This document shows, one piece after another, positions 1 through 9,776 of a DNA stretch of 64,000 nucleotides. The position numbers and the translations under genes were made by a program. Where the stretch lies: contig NZ_CP045702.1 in NCBI RefSeq assembly GCF_014216315.1, forward strand, positions 6,076,001 through 6,140,000, given 5' to 3'. How positions within the stretch are numbered: the first letter of the stretch is position 1; the number at the start of each line of letters is the position of its first letter. The notes under the pieces are model-generated. The model was not told where the DNA came from. It saw only the letters and a program-made list of their open reading frames with translations, and did no database searches. Origin of the DNA: Streptomyces finlayi (GTDB taxonomy: Bacteria; Actinomycetota; Actinomycetes; Streptomycetales; Streptomycetaceae).

Positions 1-622
1 AGCGACCGCTGCCGGCCGTCGCCGTATCCCGAAGCTTCACCGGCCAGCCGCAGGACCGGCAGGGACTCGGTGCGGGGGATGACGGTCAGGGTGTCGTACG
101 CACTGAACGAACGGGTCAGCTCGCACATCCCGAACGGATCGCTGAGCCGCAGCTGCAGGGGACCCAGCGGGTAGCGCCCGCGCAGATCCGACCGGACCCG
201 GTAGGACACCTCGCGCCTGCCGCCCGCCTCCACCCGGTCCAGGACGAACCGGGGCCGCGGACCGAGCACGTACGGAACGCGGTCCTGGAGCATGAGCAGC
301 CCGGTGGGCAGCCGGGAGATGTTGTCCATCCGCAGGTGCACCCGTGCCTCCGAGCCCGCCGGCACCCGCGACGGCGACAGCCAGCGGCTTCCGGTGACCC
401 GGTAGCGGGTGCGGTAGAGCACGGCCACGCAGATCAGCGGCAGCACGGCGAGCAGCAGGCCGACCCGCAGCAGGTCGCCCTGGCCCAGTACATAGGCGCA
501 GACCGCGGCGGCCACACCGGCCGCGAGGAAGGACCGCCCGCGTGTGGTCAGACCGCTGAGGGCGGCCCGGAGACCGCCCTTGTCGCCGTCGTCGTCCACG
601 GCGCCGGGCCCCCCGGCCGCCA

Positions 623-623
<1 letters not shown>
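1..623 (-). CDS. DUF58 family protein (3' end outside the window)
   Basis: The first about 207 codons are present and the C-terminus runs off the window. The start ATG at 623 overlaps the TGA of the MoxR gene (ATGA), so the two genes are probably translationally coupled. An acidic N-terminus is followed by two hydrophobic segments (about residues 32-47 and 52-68), then a beta-rich segment with the motif SDPFGMCELTR, typical of the DUF58 family (SDPFGL-type). DUF58 proteins commonly sit next to MoxR ATPases and are thought to be membrane-anchored partners of them. The substrate is unknown. Confidence 0.85.
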
Positions 624-1675
<1,052 letters not shown>

Positions 1676-1779
1676 CCGGCCCTCCTCGGCACCTTTGTGC
1701 AGGGCCGACGCGCATCGCTGCCCGGCCCACCCCGACATACGGACACTCCGCGGAAGGCCCGTGGATGTGTCACACGCGC

Positions 1780-1809
1780 ATTCTTGTTGCCGTTACCGCT
1801 TCGTGTCAC
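1780..1809 (-). promoter_or_regulatory. candidate promoter of the moxR-DUF58 operon
   Basis: On the minus strand GTGACA (1809-1804) is followed after 18 bases by AAGAAT (1785-1780). This is close to a vegetative sigma promoter and lies about 105 bases upstream of the moxR start. Assigned by eye only. Confidence 0.4.
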
Positions 1810-1814
1810 TCGCC

Positions 1815-1823
1815 TGTGGATAA
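1815..1823 (-). promoter_or_regulatory. perfect DnaA-box-like 9-mer upstream of moxR
   Basis: The minus strand reads TTATCCACA, the E. coli consensus DnaA box, five bases upstream of the candidate moxR -35. A single box can occur by chance. No second box was found close by. Confidence 0.3.
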
Positions 1824-1901
1824 GTGGGTGCGATATGTCGGGTGTTGGTGCGAATTCGGAGTCCGAGGACCGCTAGTGAGGCAACGAGCGGACGCGGGAG
1901 G

Positions 1902-2474
1902 TCAGGAGGTGGGAAAGATCTCGCGCAGCAGACCGGTGGTCACGTCGAACACGAAACCGCGGATGTCGTCCGTGTGCAGCAGGAACGGTGAGGTGCGCAC
2001 GCGCTGCATCGACTGGCGCACGTCCTGGTCGGCGTCGGAGTACGCCTCCACCGCCCAGACCGGCCGCTGGCCGACCTCGAGCTCCAGTTCGTGCCGGAAG
2101 TCCTCCGTGAGCGATTCCAGACCGCAGTTGGTGTGGTGGATGAGGATGACGCTGCGGGTGCCCAGGGCGCGCTGGCTGATGGTCAGGGAGCGGATCACGT
2201 CGTCGGTGACCACACCGCCCGCGTTGCGGATGGTGTGACAGTCGCCGAGCTCCAGGCCGAGCGCGTCGTGCAGGTCGAGACGGGCGTCCATGCAGGCGAC
2301 CACGGCTACGTGCAGAACCGGCCGGGCGTCCATGCCGGGGTCGCTGAACTTGTCCGCGTAGCGGGCGTTCGCCTCGACCAGGCGATCGGTGACCGTGCCA
2401 CCGGAACGGACCGCGCCCGCGGCAGGGGAGGCGGGGGCGGCGGGTTCTGCGGGGGAGTGCGCGGAAGTCGACAT
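1902..2474 (-). CDS. beta-class carbonic anhydrase
   Basis: This 190-residue protein interconverts CO2 and bicarbonate in the cytoplasm. The zinc and Asp-Arg dyad motif CMDAR and the downstream zinc ligands in HHTNC are visible, with the conserved IRNAGG segment between them. An upstream in-frame ATG at 2564 would add 30 poorly conserved residues, so I use the ATG at 2474; its Shine-Dalgarno is weak. It is monocistronic and divergent from the dcw cluster. A 7-bp inverted repeat (GGCTTGT/ACAAGCC, 2541-2567) lies upstream and could be an operator. Confidence 0.9.
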   Translation of the reverse strand: MSTSAHSPAEPAAPASPAAGAVRSGGTVTDRLVEANARYADKFSDPGMDARPVLHVAVVACMDARLDLHDALGLELGDCHTIRNAGGVVTDDVIRSLTISQRALGTRSVILIHHTNCGLESLTEDFRHELELEVGQRPVWAVEAYSDADQDVRQSMQRVRTSPFLLHTDDIRGFVFDVTTGLLREIFPTS

Positions 2475-2873
2475 GGAGACGACGTTAGCGTTCGGGACCG
2501 GCCGCGGCGTGCTGTGGAAGGGGACAAAGAACGTCAACGCGGCTTGTTGTGAGCTAACCCACAAGCCTCACAGAAGTGCACCCGGTCGAGTGAGGATCCG
2601 GGGACGAAGAGGGCGGTGCGACGCGCTGTCCGCCTCGTTGATCGGTAATCGATCGAATGGCAGGGTGGACTAAAGTGACGCGAAGTTACCGACACGCCTC
2701 GCACATTCTTCACATTCCGTACGCCCCGCCATGCGCGGCGCGTGAGCGGCCCGGCCTCTCCCGCTCCCGGTCGGTCGGCGTCCCCTTCCGGGCGCCGGTG
2801 GACCTCCCCTTCCGAGCGGGCGGGGACCAGGCCGCACACGCGCGCCGCACATGAACCGAGCCTGAGAGGGCGC
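2475..2873. other. divergent intergenic region between carbonic anhydrase and rsmH
   Basis: No credible gene is seen here; in particular there is no mraZ, which precedes rsmH in many bacteria. The region holds the 7-bp inverted repeat at 2541-2567, a perfect 5-bp-arm palindrome GATCG-GTAAT-CGATC at 2640-2654, and a -10-like TAAAGT at 2671-2676 pointing toward rsmH without a clear -35. A GACAC motif occurs at 2691. The rsmH promoter is probably in this stretch. Confidence 0.5.
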
Positions 2874-3839
2874 ATGAGCCAGACCCGACACGTCCCGGTG
2901 ATGCTCCAGCGATGCCTGGACCTGTTGGCCCCGGCTCTGGAGGACCCGGGGCCCCGGCCACCGGTGGTCGTCGACTGCACCCTCGGCCTCGGCGGACACA
3001 GCGAGGCGCTCCTCGCCGCCTTCCCGACGGCCCGGCTGATCGCACTCGACCGGGACAAGGAGGCGCTCCGGCTCTCCGGCGAGCGGCTCGCCCCCTACGG
3101 CGACCGCGCCACCCTGGTGCACGCCGTCTACGACGAACTGCCCGAGGTCCTGGACCGGCTGGGCATCCCCAGGGTCCAGGGCGTGCTCTTCGACCTCGGC
3201 GTCTCCTCCATGCAGCTCGACGAGGCCGACCGCGGATTCGCGTACGCCCAGGACGCTCCCCTCGACATGCGCATGGACCAGACGACGGGGATGAGCGCCG
3301 CAGAGGTGCTCAACACCTACCCGCCCGGCGAACTCGTACGGATTCTGCGGCAGTACGGCGAGGAGAAGCAGGCCAAGCGGATCGTCTCCGCCGTCGTGCG
3401 CGAGCGCGAGAAGGACCCCTTCACCAACAGCGCCCGGCTCGTCGAACTCATCCGCAACGCGCTGCCCCAGGCCGCCAAGCGCACCGGCGGCAACCCGGCC
3501 AAGCGCACCTTCCAGGCCCTGCGTATCGAGGTCAACGGCGAGCTCACCGTCCTGGAGCGGGCCATTCCCGCAGCCGTGGACTGCCTCGCCGTCGGCGGCC
3601 GTATCGCCGTGCTCTCGTACCACTCGCTGGAGGACCGGCTGGTCAAGCAGGTCTTCGCGGCCGGTGCCGCCAACACGGCGCCCCCCGGGCTGCCCGTCGT
3701 CCCCGAGCGCTACCAGCCACGGCTGAAGCTGCTGACCCGAGGTGCCGAGCTGCCCACGGAGGAGGAGATCGCCGAGAACCGGCGCGCCGCCCCCGCCCGG
3801 CTGCGTGGCGCCCAGCGCATCCGCGAGGAGGAGCGATGA
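2874..3839 (+). CDS. rsmH: 16S rRNA (cytosine-1402 N4)-methyltransferase RsmH
   Basis: This 321-residue SAM-dependent enzyme methylates C1402 in the 16S rRNA decoding centre. The N-terminus HVPVML, the motif I region DCTLGLGGHSEALL, and the segments DLGVSSMQLDEADRGFAY and YHSLEDRLVKQ are diagnostic. The ATG at 2874 is preceded by GAGAGGG; longer in-frame starts lack support. It is the first gene of the dcw cluster. Its TGA overlaps an ATG (ATGA) that opens an 18-codon ORF leading to ftsL. Confidence 0.97.
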   Translation: MSQTRHVPVMLQRCLDLLAPALEDPGPRPPVVVDCTLGLGGHSEALLAAFPTARLIALDRDKEALRLSGERLAPYGDRATLVHAVYDELPEVLDRLGIPRVQGVLFDLGVSSMQLDEADRGFAYAQDAPLDMRMDQTTGMSAAEVLNTYPPGELVRILRQYGEEKQAKRIVSAVVREREKDPFTNSARLVELIRNALPQAAKRTGGNPAKRTFQALRIEVNGELTVLERAIPAAVDCLAVGGRIAVLSYHSLEDRLVKQVFAAGAANTAPPGLPVVPERYQPRLKLLTRGAELPTEEEIAENRRAAPARLRGAQRIREEER

Positions 3840-3892
3840 GCGTCCCCGCTCCGGCCCAACCGGCATGCGGCACGTCCGAGGCGATGCCGTGA
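3836..3892 (+). CDS. possible 18-codon coupling ORF between rsmH and ftsL
   Basis: An ATG at 3836 overlaps the rsmH stop (ATGA) and is preceded by a very strong GAGGAGGAG Shine-Dalgarno. It encodes 18 residues (MSVPAPAQPACGTSEAMP), and its TGA overlaps the ftsL GTG (GTGA). The arrangement would carry ribosomes from rsmH to ftsL. No function for the peptide itself is proposed, and it may simply be a chance open frame. Confidence 0.35.
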   Translation: MSVPAPAQPACGTSEAMP

Positions 3893-4557
3893 GCAAACCG
3901 GCCGACCAGATGAAGGGGCGGGCCGCCCGGCTCGCCCGGCTGATGCCCTCGGGGCCGAGCAACGCGGCCCGTACCCCCTTCGTGCTGCTGGTGGTCCTGC
4001 TCCTCGGCGGCGGCCTGATCACGCTGCTCCTGCTGAACTCAGCACTCAACGAAGGGTCCTTCAGGCTCAGCGAGCTGAAGCGGGAGACCACGGGGCTCAC
4101 CGACGAACAGCAGGCCCTCCAGCGGGACGTCGACAGCTACTCGGAGCCGGACGCGCTGGAACGGCGCGCCAGGGAACTGGGCATGGTGCCGGGTGGCAGC
4201 CCCGCCTTCCTGAGCCCGGACGGCACGGTGCGGGGTGTGCCCGTGGAGGCCACCGCCGCCCCGACGCCCACGGCCGCCCCGCCGAAGCCGGTGGAGACCT
4301 CGCCCGACAGCACTCCCGACGCCTCCGGCGCCACATCGCCCGGCCTTTCGGCCTCGCAGCCCGTCTCCGGGGCGCCGTCGCCGGGGCCCTCGGAGCCCTT
4401 GTCGCGGAACGCGTCGCAGAACGCATCGGACAACGCCTCGCAGACCGCGTCCGCCCAGGGCTCCGCCGGACCGGAGTCCAGCCCCGGAACAGAGACCACG
4501 CCGACCGCGCGGCAGCGCGTCTCGGCGCCCCCGCCCACGACGAGCCCCGGCAGGTGA
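3889..4557 (+). CDS. ftsL: cell division protein FtsL with long low-complexity C-terminal tail
   Basis: This is a bitopic divisome protein, known from the family to act with DivIC/FtsB and FtsQ to activate FtsWI. A basic cytoplasmic N-terminus is followed by one transmembrane helix (about residues 31-50) and a short coiled coil (about 55-95). The last roughly 100 residues are Pro/Ser/Thr/Ala-rich, with Asn-Ala-Ser repeats, and would lie outside the membrane. The GTG at 3889 has GAGG seven bases upstream and fits its position just before ftsI. An alternative in-frame ATG lies at 3865. The 222-residue length is unusual only because of the tail. Confidence 0.88.
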   Translation: MSKPADQMKGRAARLARLMPSGPSNAARTPFVLLVVLLLGGGLITLLLLNSALNEGSFRLSELKRETTGLTDEQQALQRDVDSYSEPDALERRARELGMVPGGSPAFLSPDGTVRGVPVEATAAPTPTAAPPKPVETSPDSTPDASGATSPGLSASQPVSGAPSPGPSEPLSRNASQNASDNASQTASAQGSAGPESSPGTETTPTARQRVSAPPPTTSPGR

Positions 4558-4561
4558 CGCA

Positions 4562-6541
4562 GTGCCGTCCAAGGAACCGCCGCGCCGCCGCGTACCCGGC
4601 CCGGCACGCCCCCGTAACGCGGCGGGCGGCACCGGCCGCTCCCGGCCCACGGCCCGCCGCCCGCGCCCCTCGGCCGGGCGGTCGCGCGGCAGCACCCCGC
4701 GTTCCCTGCGCCTTGGCAGCCCACGTCCACGTCTGCGCCTGGTCGGCCTCGCCCTGACGGTCGTCATGCTGGCGTTCGTCGTCCGGCTGCTCCAGGTCCA
4801 GGCCGTCGACGCCAGTACGTACGCCGCCAAGGCCCAGCAGAACCGCTACCTGGAGTACACGGTGGCCGCCGAACGCGGGGAGATCACCGACCGCAACGGG
4901 ATCGCGCTGGCCACCAGCGTCGACGCGCACAACATCACCGCCGACCCCAAGATGTTCACGCCCGAGGACAGCAAGGCCCCGGACGCTCCGCAGCAGGCGG
5001 CCGCGCTCCTCGCCCCGATCCTCGGCAAGGACGTCGAGGAGCTGACGAAGAAGCTGTCGGCACCCAAGAGCCGCTACACGCTTCTGGCGAGCCGGCAGAC
5101 CCCACAGGTCTGGAAGCAGATCAAGGACCTCAAGGCCGCCTTCGCCGAGAAGGCCCAGGAGGACGAGGCCAACGGCGGCCCGGGGGCCAACGTGCTGGCA
5201 GGCGTCCTTCAGGAGCCCACCACCAAGCGGGTCTACCCGAACGGCGATCTGGCCGCCGGGATACTGGGATTCGTCAACGCCGAGGGCAAGGGCGGCGGCG
5301 GCCTGGAGTCGAAGCTGAACAAGGAACTCGCCGGGCAGGACGGAAGGATCCGGTACGCCCAGTCCGGCGGCCGGCGCGTGCCCACGGCCGGTGCCAGGGA
5401 GGTCCCGGCCGTCCCGGGCGCCGACATCGAGCTGACGATCGACCGTGACATCCAGTGGGCGGCCCAGCGGGCCATCGCCGACCAGGTCAAGAAGTCCAAG
5501 GCGGACCGCGGCTATGTGATCGTCCAGAACACGCGGACCGGCGAGGTACTGGCCATGGCCAACGCTCCCGGCTACGACCCGAACGACCTCTCGCAGGTCA
5601 ACGCCGCCACCCTCGGCAACGCGGCGCTCCAGGACGTGTACGAGCCGGGCTCCACCAGCAAGGTCATGTCCATGGCCGCCGTGCTGGAGGAGAAGGCCGC
5701 CACGCCCGGCACCCACGTCACCGTCCCCAACCGCCTGCACCGGGGTGACCGGCTGTTCAGGGACGACATCGACCACCCCACCTGGTACCTCACGCTCAAC
5801 GGCGTACTCGCCAAGTCGAGCAACATCGGCACCATCCTGGCGACCGGTCAGCTCGGCAGGACCCAGGCCGAGGCCAACAAGGTCCTCCACTCCTATCTGC
5901 GCAAATTCGGGATCGGCTCGGTCACCGGACTCGGCTACCCCGGTGAGTCACCCGGCCTCCTCGCGAAGCCGCAGGACTGGTCTACCTCGCAGCAGTTCAC
6001 GATCCCGTTCGGCCAGGGCCTCTCCCTGAACGCCATGCAGGCCGCGTCCGTCTACTCGACGATCGCCAACGGCGGGGTCAGGATCGTCCCCACCCTCGTA
6101 CGCGGGACCAAGGACGCGGACGGCGGGTACACCGCCGCGCCCGCCCCCGGACAGACCCGGGTGGTCAGCGAGAAGACCGCCAAGACGCTGTCGGTCATGC
6201 TCGAATCCGTGGTCGACGACCACGAGGGCACCGGGACCAAGGCGGCGATCCCGGGCTACCGCGTCGCGGGCAAGACCGGGACGGCCAACCGGGTCGACCC
6301 GGAGCGCGGCGGCTACCACGGCTACACCGCCTCCTTCGCGGGATTCGCACCGTCCGACGACCCGCAGGTCACCGTCTACTGCGCGATCCAGAACCCCACC
6401 AAGGGCAGCTACTTCGGCGGCCAGACCTGCGGTCCCATCTACAAGAAGGTCATGGAGTTCGCGCTCAAGACGCTCCAGACCGCACCGTCCGGCAGCAAGC
6501 CCGCCCGGCTGCCGGTGTCCTTCCAGCCCGGCGAGCAATAA
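4562..6541 (+). CDS. ftsI: septal peptidoglycan transpeptidase FtsI (PBP3)
   Basis: This class B penicillin-binding protein (659 residues) cross-links septal peptidoglycan with FtsW. It has a long Arg/Pro-rich cytoplasmic N-terminus, one transmembrane helix (about residues 60-80), a dimerisation domain and the transpeptidase domain. The three active-site motifs are visible: SxxK as S364-T-S-K367, SxN as S419-S-N421, and KTGT beginning at K571. The GTG at 4562 follows the ftsL stop by four bases, with AGGTG upstream. Confidence 0.96.
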   Translation: MPSKEPPRRRVPGPARPRNAAGGTGRSRPTARRPRPSAGRSRGSTPRSLRLGSPRPRLRLVGLALTVVMLAFVVRLLQVQAVDASTYAAKAQQNRYLEYTVAAERGEITDRNGIALATSVDAHNITADPKMFTPEDSKAPDAPQQAAALLAPILGKDVEELTKKLSAPKSRYTLLASRQTPQVWKQIKDLKAAFAEKAQEDEANGGPGANVLAGVLQEPTTKRVYPNGDLAAGILGFVNAEGKGGGGLESKLNKELAGQDGRIRYAQSGGRRVPTAGAREVPAVPGADIELTIDRDIQWAAQRAIADQVKKSKADRGYVIVQNTRTGEVLAMANAPGYDPNDLSQVNAATLGNAALQDVYEPGSTSKVMSMAAVLEEKAATPGTHVTVPNRLHRGDRLFRDDIDHPTWYLTLNGVLAKSSNIGTILATGQLGRTQAEANKVLHSYLRKFGIGSVTGLGYPGESPGLLAKPQDWSTSQQFTIPFGQGLSLNAMQAASVYSTIANGGVRIVPTLVRGTKDADGGYTAAPAPGQTRVVSEKTAKTLSVMLESVVDDHEGTGTKAAIPGYRVAGKTGTANRVDPERGGYHGYTASFAGFAPSDDPQVTVYCAIQNPTKGSYFGGQTCGPIYKKVMEFALKTLQTAPSGSKPARLPVSFQPGEQ

Positions 6542-6601
6542 GGAGGCCACTGTGGGTCCTGGCCGGGCTCATGATCCGCAGTAGCCCCGAGGGAACCCTC
6601 A

Positions 6602-8341
6602 GTGACAACGATCACCCCTGACCCCGGGAACCGGAACGAGAAGTACCGCGACCCTGGCCCCTCGCTTCGCGAGAGGCCGGGTGAGCCCGGTACGCTCACC
6701 GCCGTGCCCCACCCTGATCAGTCCCAGAACACCCAGAAGGACGCGCCTGTGAGCTACCCGGGAGCGCCTCGACCGGACCGGCTCCGGCCCACCCCCCTCG
6801 GCGAGCTGGCCGCCATGCTCGGTGTCGAACCACCCGGGTCCGGCGAGGTCACCGGCATCACCCATGATTCGCGGGCCGTGCGCCCGGGGGATGTCTACGC
6901 GGCCCTGTCCGGCGCCCGGCTGCACGGCGCCGACTTCGCCGCCCAGGCGGCGGGTCTCGGCGCGGTCGCGATCCTCACCGACCCGGCGGGCGCCGAGCGC
7001 GCCGCCGCCACCGGACTCCCGGTCCTCGTCACCGAGGACCCGCGGGGCCGGATGGGCGAGATCGCCGCCGAGATCTACGGGCGGCCGGGCGTCGGCCTGC
7101 TCCAGATCGGGATCACCGGAACATCCGGCAAGACGACCACGGCGTACCTCGTCGAGGGCGGACTGCGCGGCGCGGGCCGCACCACCGGACTGATCGGCAC
7201 CGTCGAGATGCGGATCGGCGACGTGCGCATCAAGTCCGAGCGCACCACGCCCGAGGCCACCGACCTCCAGGCCCTCTTCGCCGTCATGCGCGAACGCGGC
7301 ACCGAGGCGGTCGCCATGGAGGTCTCCAGCCACGCGCTGGTGCTCGGCCGGGTCGACGGCTGCGTCTTCGACGTCGCCGTCTTCAACAACCTCAGCCCGG
7401 AGCACATGGAGTTCCACTCCGGGATGGAGGACTACTTCCAGGCGAAGGCCCAGCTCTTCACCCCGGCCCGCAGCCGGCTGGGAGTGGTCAACTTCGACGA
7501 CGAGTACGGCAGGAGGCTGATCGCCGAGGCCACCGTCCCGGTCGTCTCGTTCTCCGCCGAGGGCCACCCGGACGCCGACTGGCGTGCCGAGGACGTCGAG
7601 GTCGGCCCGCAGGACAGCACCTTCCGCGTCATCGGCCCCAAGGGCGAGCGGATCAACGCCAAGGCCCCGCTGCCCGGCCCGTTCAACGTCGCCAACAGCC
7701 TCGCCGCGATCGTCACCCTGGCCGTCGCGGGCGTCGACCCGCAGATCGCCGCCGACGGGGTCGCGGCCGTCCCGGGCGTCCCCGGCCGGCTGGAGCGGGT
7801 GGACGCCGGACAGCCGTACCTCGCCGTCGTCGACTACGCACACAAGACGGACGCGGTCGAGTCCGTCCTGCGCTCCCTGCGCAAGGTCACCGAGGGCAGG
7901 GTGCACATCGTGCTCGGCTGCGGCGGAGACCGGGACACCACCAAACGCGGCTCCATGGGTGCCGCCGCTGCCCGCCTCGCCGACACCGCCGTACTGACCT
8001 CCGACAACCCCCGCTCCGAAGACCCCCTGGCCATCCTCGCCGCGATGCTCTCGGGCGCCGCCGAGGTTCCCGTCCACGAGCGCGGCGACGTCCTCGTCGA
8101 CGCCGACCGGGCCGCGGCCATCGCCGCGGCCGTCGCCCGGGCCGAACCGGGCGACACCGTCCTCGTCGCGGGCAAGGGACACGAGCTGGGCCAGGACATC
8201 CACGGAGTGGTACGCCCCTTCGACGACCGCAAGGTCCTGCGCGCCGCCATCGCGCGCTCCATGGGCCGCGAGAGCACCGAGGGCGTCCCCGAGGGCACCG
8301 CGGACCGCGCCCACACCCACGAGAACAACAGTCAGGGATGA
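6602..8341 (+). CDS. murE: UDP-MurNAc-tripeptide synthetase MurE
   Basis: MurE adds diaminopimelate (LL-DAP in Streptomyces) to UDP-MurNAc-L-Ala-D-Glu. The ATP-binding loop GTSGKTTT lies near residue 172, and DNPR, the DAP-selecting motif, near residue 468. From the GTG at 6602 (GAGGGA upstream) the protein is 579 residues, longer than usual, and the first 50 residues have no counterpart in the core family. A GTG at 6704 follows a TACGCT -10-like element by seven bases and could be a leaderless start. A further GTG at 6750 is also possible. The start is therefore uncertain; the function is not. Confidence 0.95.
   Translation: MTTITPDPGNRNEKYRDPGPSLRERPGEPGTLTAVPHPDQSQNTQKDAPVSYPGAPRPDRLRPTPLGELAAMLGVEPPGSGEVTGITHDSRAVRPGDVYAALSGARLHGADFAAQAAGLGAVAILTDPAGAERAAATGLPVLVTEDPRGRMGEIAAEIYGRPGVGLLQIGITGTSGKTTTAYLVEGGLRGAGRTTGLIGTVEMRIGDVRIKSERTTPEATDLQALFAVMRERGTEAVAMEVSSHALVLGRVDGCVFDVAVFNNLSPEHMEFHSGMEDYFQAKAQLFTPARSRLGVVNFDDEYGRRLIAEATVPVVSFSAEGHPDADWRAEDVEVGPQDSTFRVIGPKGERINAKAPLPGPFNVANSLAAIVTLAVAGVDPQIAADGVAAVPGVPGRLERVDAGQPYLAVVDYAHKTDAVESVLRSLRKVTEGRVHIVLGCGGDRDTTKRGSMGAAAARLADTAVLTSDNPRSEDPLAILAAMLSGAAEVPVHERGDVLVDADRAAAIAAAVARAEPGDTVLVAGKGHELGQDIHGVVRPFDDRKVLRAAIARSMGRESTEGVPEGTADRAHTHENNSQG
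6653..6700 (+). promoter_or_regulatory. hairpin pair and -10-like element at the ftsI-murE junction
   Basis: A 13-bp stem with one mismatch and one wobble (6653-6665 with 6669-6681, loop TTC) is followed by a second inverted repeat, GGTGAGC/GCTCACC (6680-6686 and 6694-6700). TACGCT at 6691-6696 lies seven bases before the GTG at 6704. It could be a processing or termination structure followed by an internal promoter. Confidence 0.4.
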
Positions 8342-8345
8342 CCAA

Positions 8346-9776
8346 GTGATCACCCTTTCCCTCACCGAGATCGCCGAAATCGTCGGCGGGCAGCCGCACG
8401 ACATACCCGATCCGGCAGTCACCGTCGGCGGGCCCGTCGTCATCGACTCCCGGGAGGTGAAGCCCGGCAGCCTGTTCGTGGCCCTGCCGGGCGAGCAGGC
8501 CGACGGCCACGACTTCGCGCAGCGCGCCGTCGAGGCGGGCGCGGCAGCAGTGCTGGCCGCCCGCCCCGTCGGCGTTCCGGCGATCGTCGTCGACGACGTC
8601 GAGGCGGCGCTCGGCGCACTCGCCCGCGCCGTCGTCCAGCGGCTCGGAGCCACCCTCGTCGCGCTCACGGGATCTGCGGGCAAGACCTCCACCAAGGACC
8701 TGATCGCCCAGCTCCTGGAGCGCAAGGCCCCCACCGTCTGGACCCTGGGCTCCTTCAACAACGAGCTCGGCCTGCCCCTCACCGCGCTCCGCGCCACCGA
8801 GGAGACCCAGCACCTCGTCCTCGAAATGGGCGCTCGCGGGATCGGCCACATCCGCTACCTGGCCGGCATCACGCCACCGCGCATCGGACTGGTCCTCAAC
8901 GTCGGCACCGCGCACATCGGCGAGTTCGGCAGCCGTGAGGCGATCGCCGAGGCCAAGGGCGAGCTCGTGGAGGCCCTTCCGGCCGCAGCGGAAGGCGGCG
9001 TCGCCGTCCTCAACGCCGACGATCACCTCGTGCGGGCCATGGCCGCCCGCACAAAAGCGCGGGTCCTGCTCTTCGGAGAGGCCGCGGATGCGGACGTACG
9101 GGGAGAGAACGTCCGGCTCACCGAGGACGGGCGCCCCGCTTTCGAGCTCCACACACCCACCGGGTGCAGCGGCGTGACCTTGCGCCTGTACGGTGAGCAC
9201 CACGTGTCGAACGCGCTCGCCGCGGCCGCCGTCGCCCATGAGTTGGGCATGTCCGTGACTGAGATCGCCGTGGCGCTCTCCGAGGCGGGCACCCTCTCCC
9301 GCTGGCGCATGGAGGTCACCGAGCGTCCGGACGGTGTGACGGTCGTCAATGACGCCTACAACGCGAACCCCGAATCCATGAGAGCCGCACTCCGTGCGCT
9401 GGCTGCCATGGGCAAAGCCTCACGGGCCGGAGGGGGACGCACGTGGGCGGTGCTCGGTCAGATGGCCGAGCTCGGTGACGCGTCGCTCGCCGAGCACGAC
9501 GCTGTCGGACGGCTCGCCGTCCGGCTCAACGTCAGCAAGCTCGTCGCTGTCGGAGGAAGAGAAGCCTCCTGGCTGCAACTGGGCGCATATAACGAGGGTT
9601 CGTGGGGTGAGGAGTCGGTGCACGTGTCCGACGCACAGGCGGCCGTCGACCTGTTGCGCAGTGAACTGCGCCCGGGAGACGTCGTGCTGGTGAAGGCGTC
9701 CCGGTCGGTCGGCCTGGAGAAGGTCGCTCTGGCACTGCTGGAGAACTCTGCCGAGGGCGAGGTCGTCGTCCGATGA
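8346..9776 (+). CDS. murF: UDP-MurNAc-pentapeptide synthetase MurF
   Basis: MurF adds D-Ala-D-Ala to the UDP-MurNAc-tripeptide (476 residues). The Mur ligase P-loop GSAGKTSTK is near residue 110, followed by the central-domain segment NELGLPLT and the C-terminal-domain motif NDAYNANPESM. The GTG start at 8346 comes five bases after the murE stop, with AGGGATG upstream. Its stop overlaps the mraY start (ATGA), indicating translational coupling. Confidence 0.97.
   Translation: MITLSLTEIAEIVGGQPHDIPDPAVTVGGPVVIDSREVKPGSLFVALPGEQADGHDFAQRAVEAGAAAVLAARPVGVPAIVVDDVEAALGALARAVVQRLGATLVALTGSAGKTSTKDLIAQLLERKAPTVWTLGSFNNELGLPLTALRATEETQHLVLEMGARGIGHIRYLAGITPPRIGLVLNVGTAHIGEFGSREAIAEAKGELVEALPAAAEGGVAVLNADDHLVRAMAARTKARVLLFGEAADADVRGENVRLTEDGRPAFELHTPTGCSGVTLRLYGEHHVSNALAAAAVAHELGMSVTEIAVALSEAGTLSRWRMEVTERPDGVTVVNDAYNANPESMRAALRALAAMGKASRAGGGRTWAVLGQMAELGDASLAEHDAVGRLAVRLNVSKLVAVGGREASWLQLGAYNEGSWGEESVHVSDAQAAVDLLRSELRPGDVVLVKASRSVGLEKVALALLENSAEGEVVVR

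Noticed and set aside
2475..2873. mraZ gene ahead of rsmH
   Set aside because: No MraZ-like frame or start was found; only noncoding sequence is seen.
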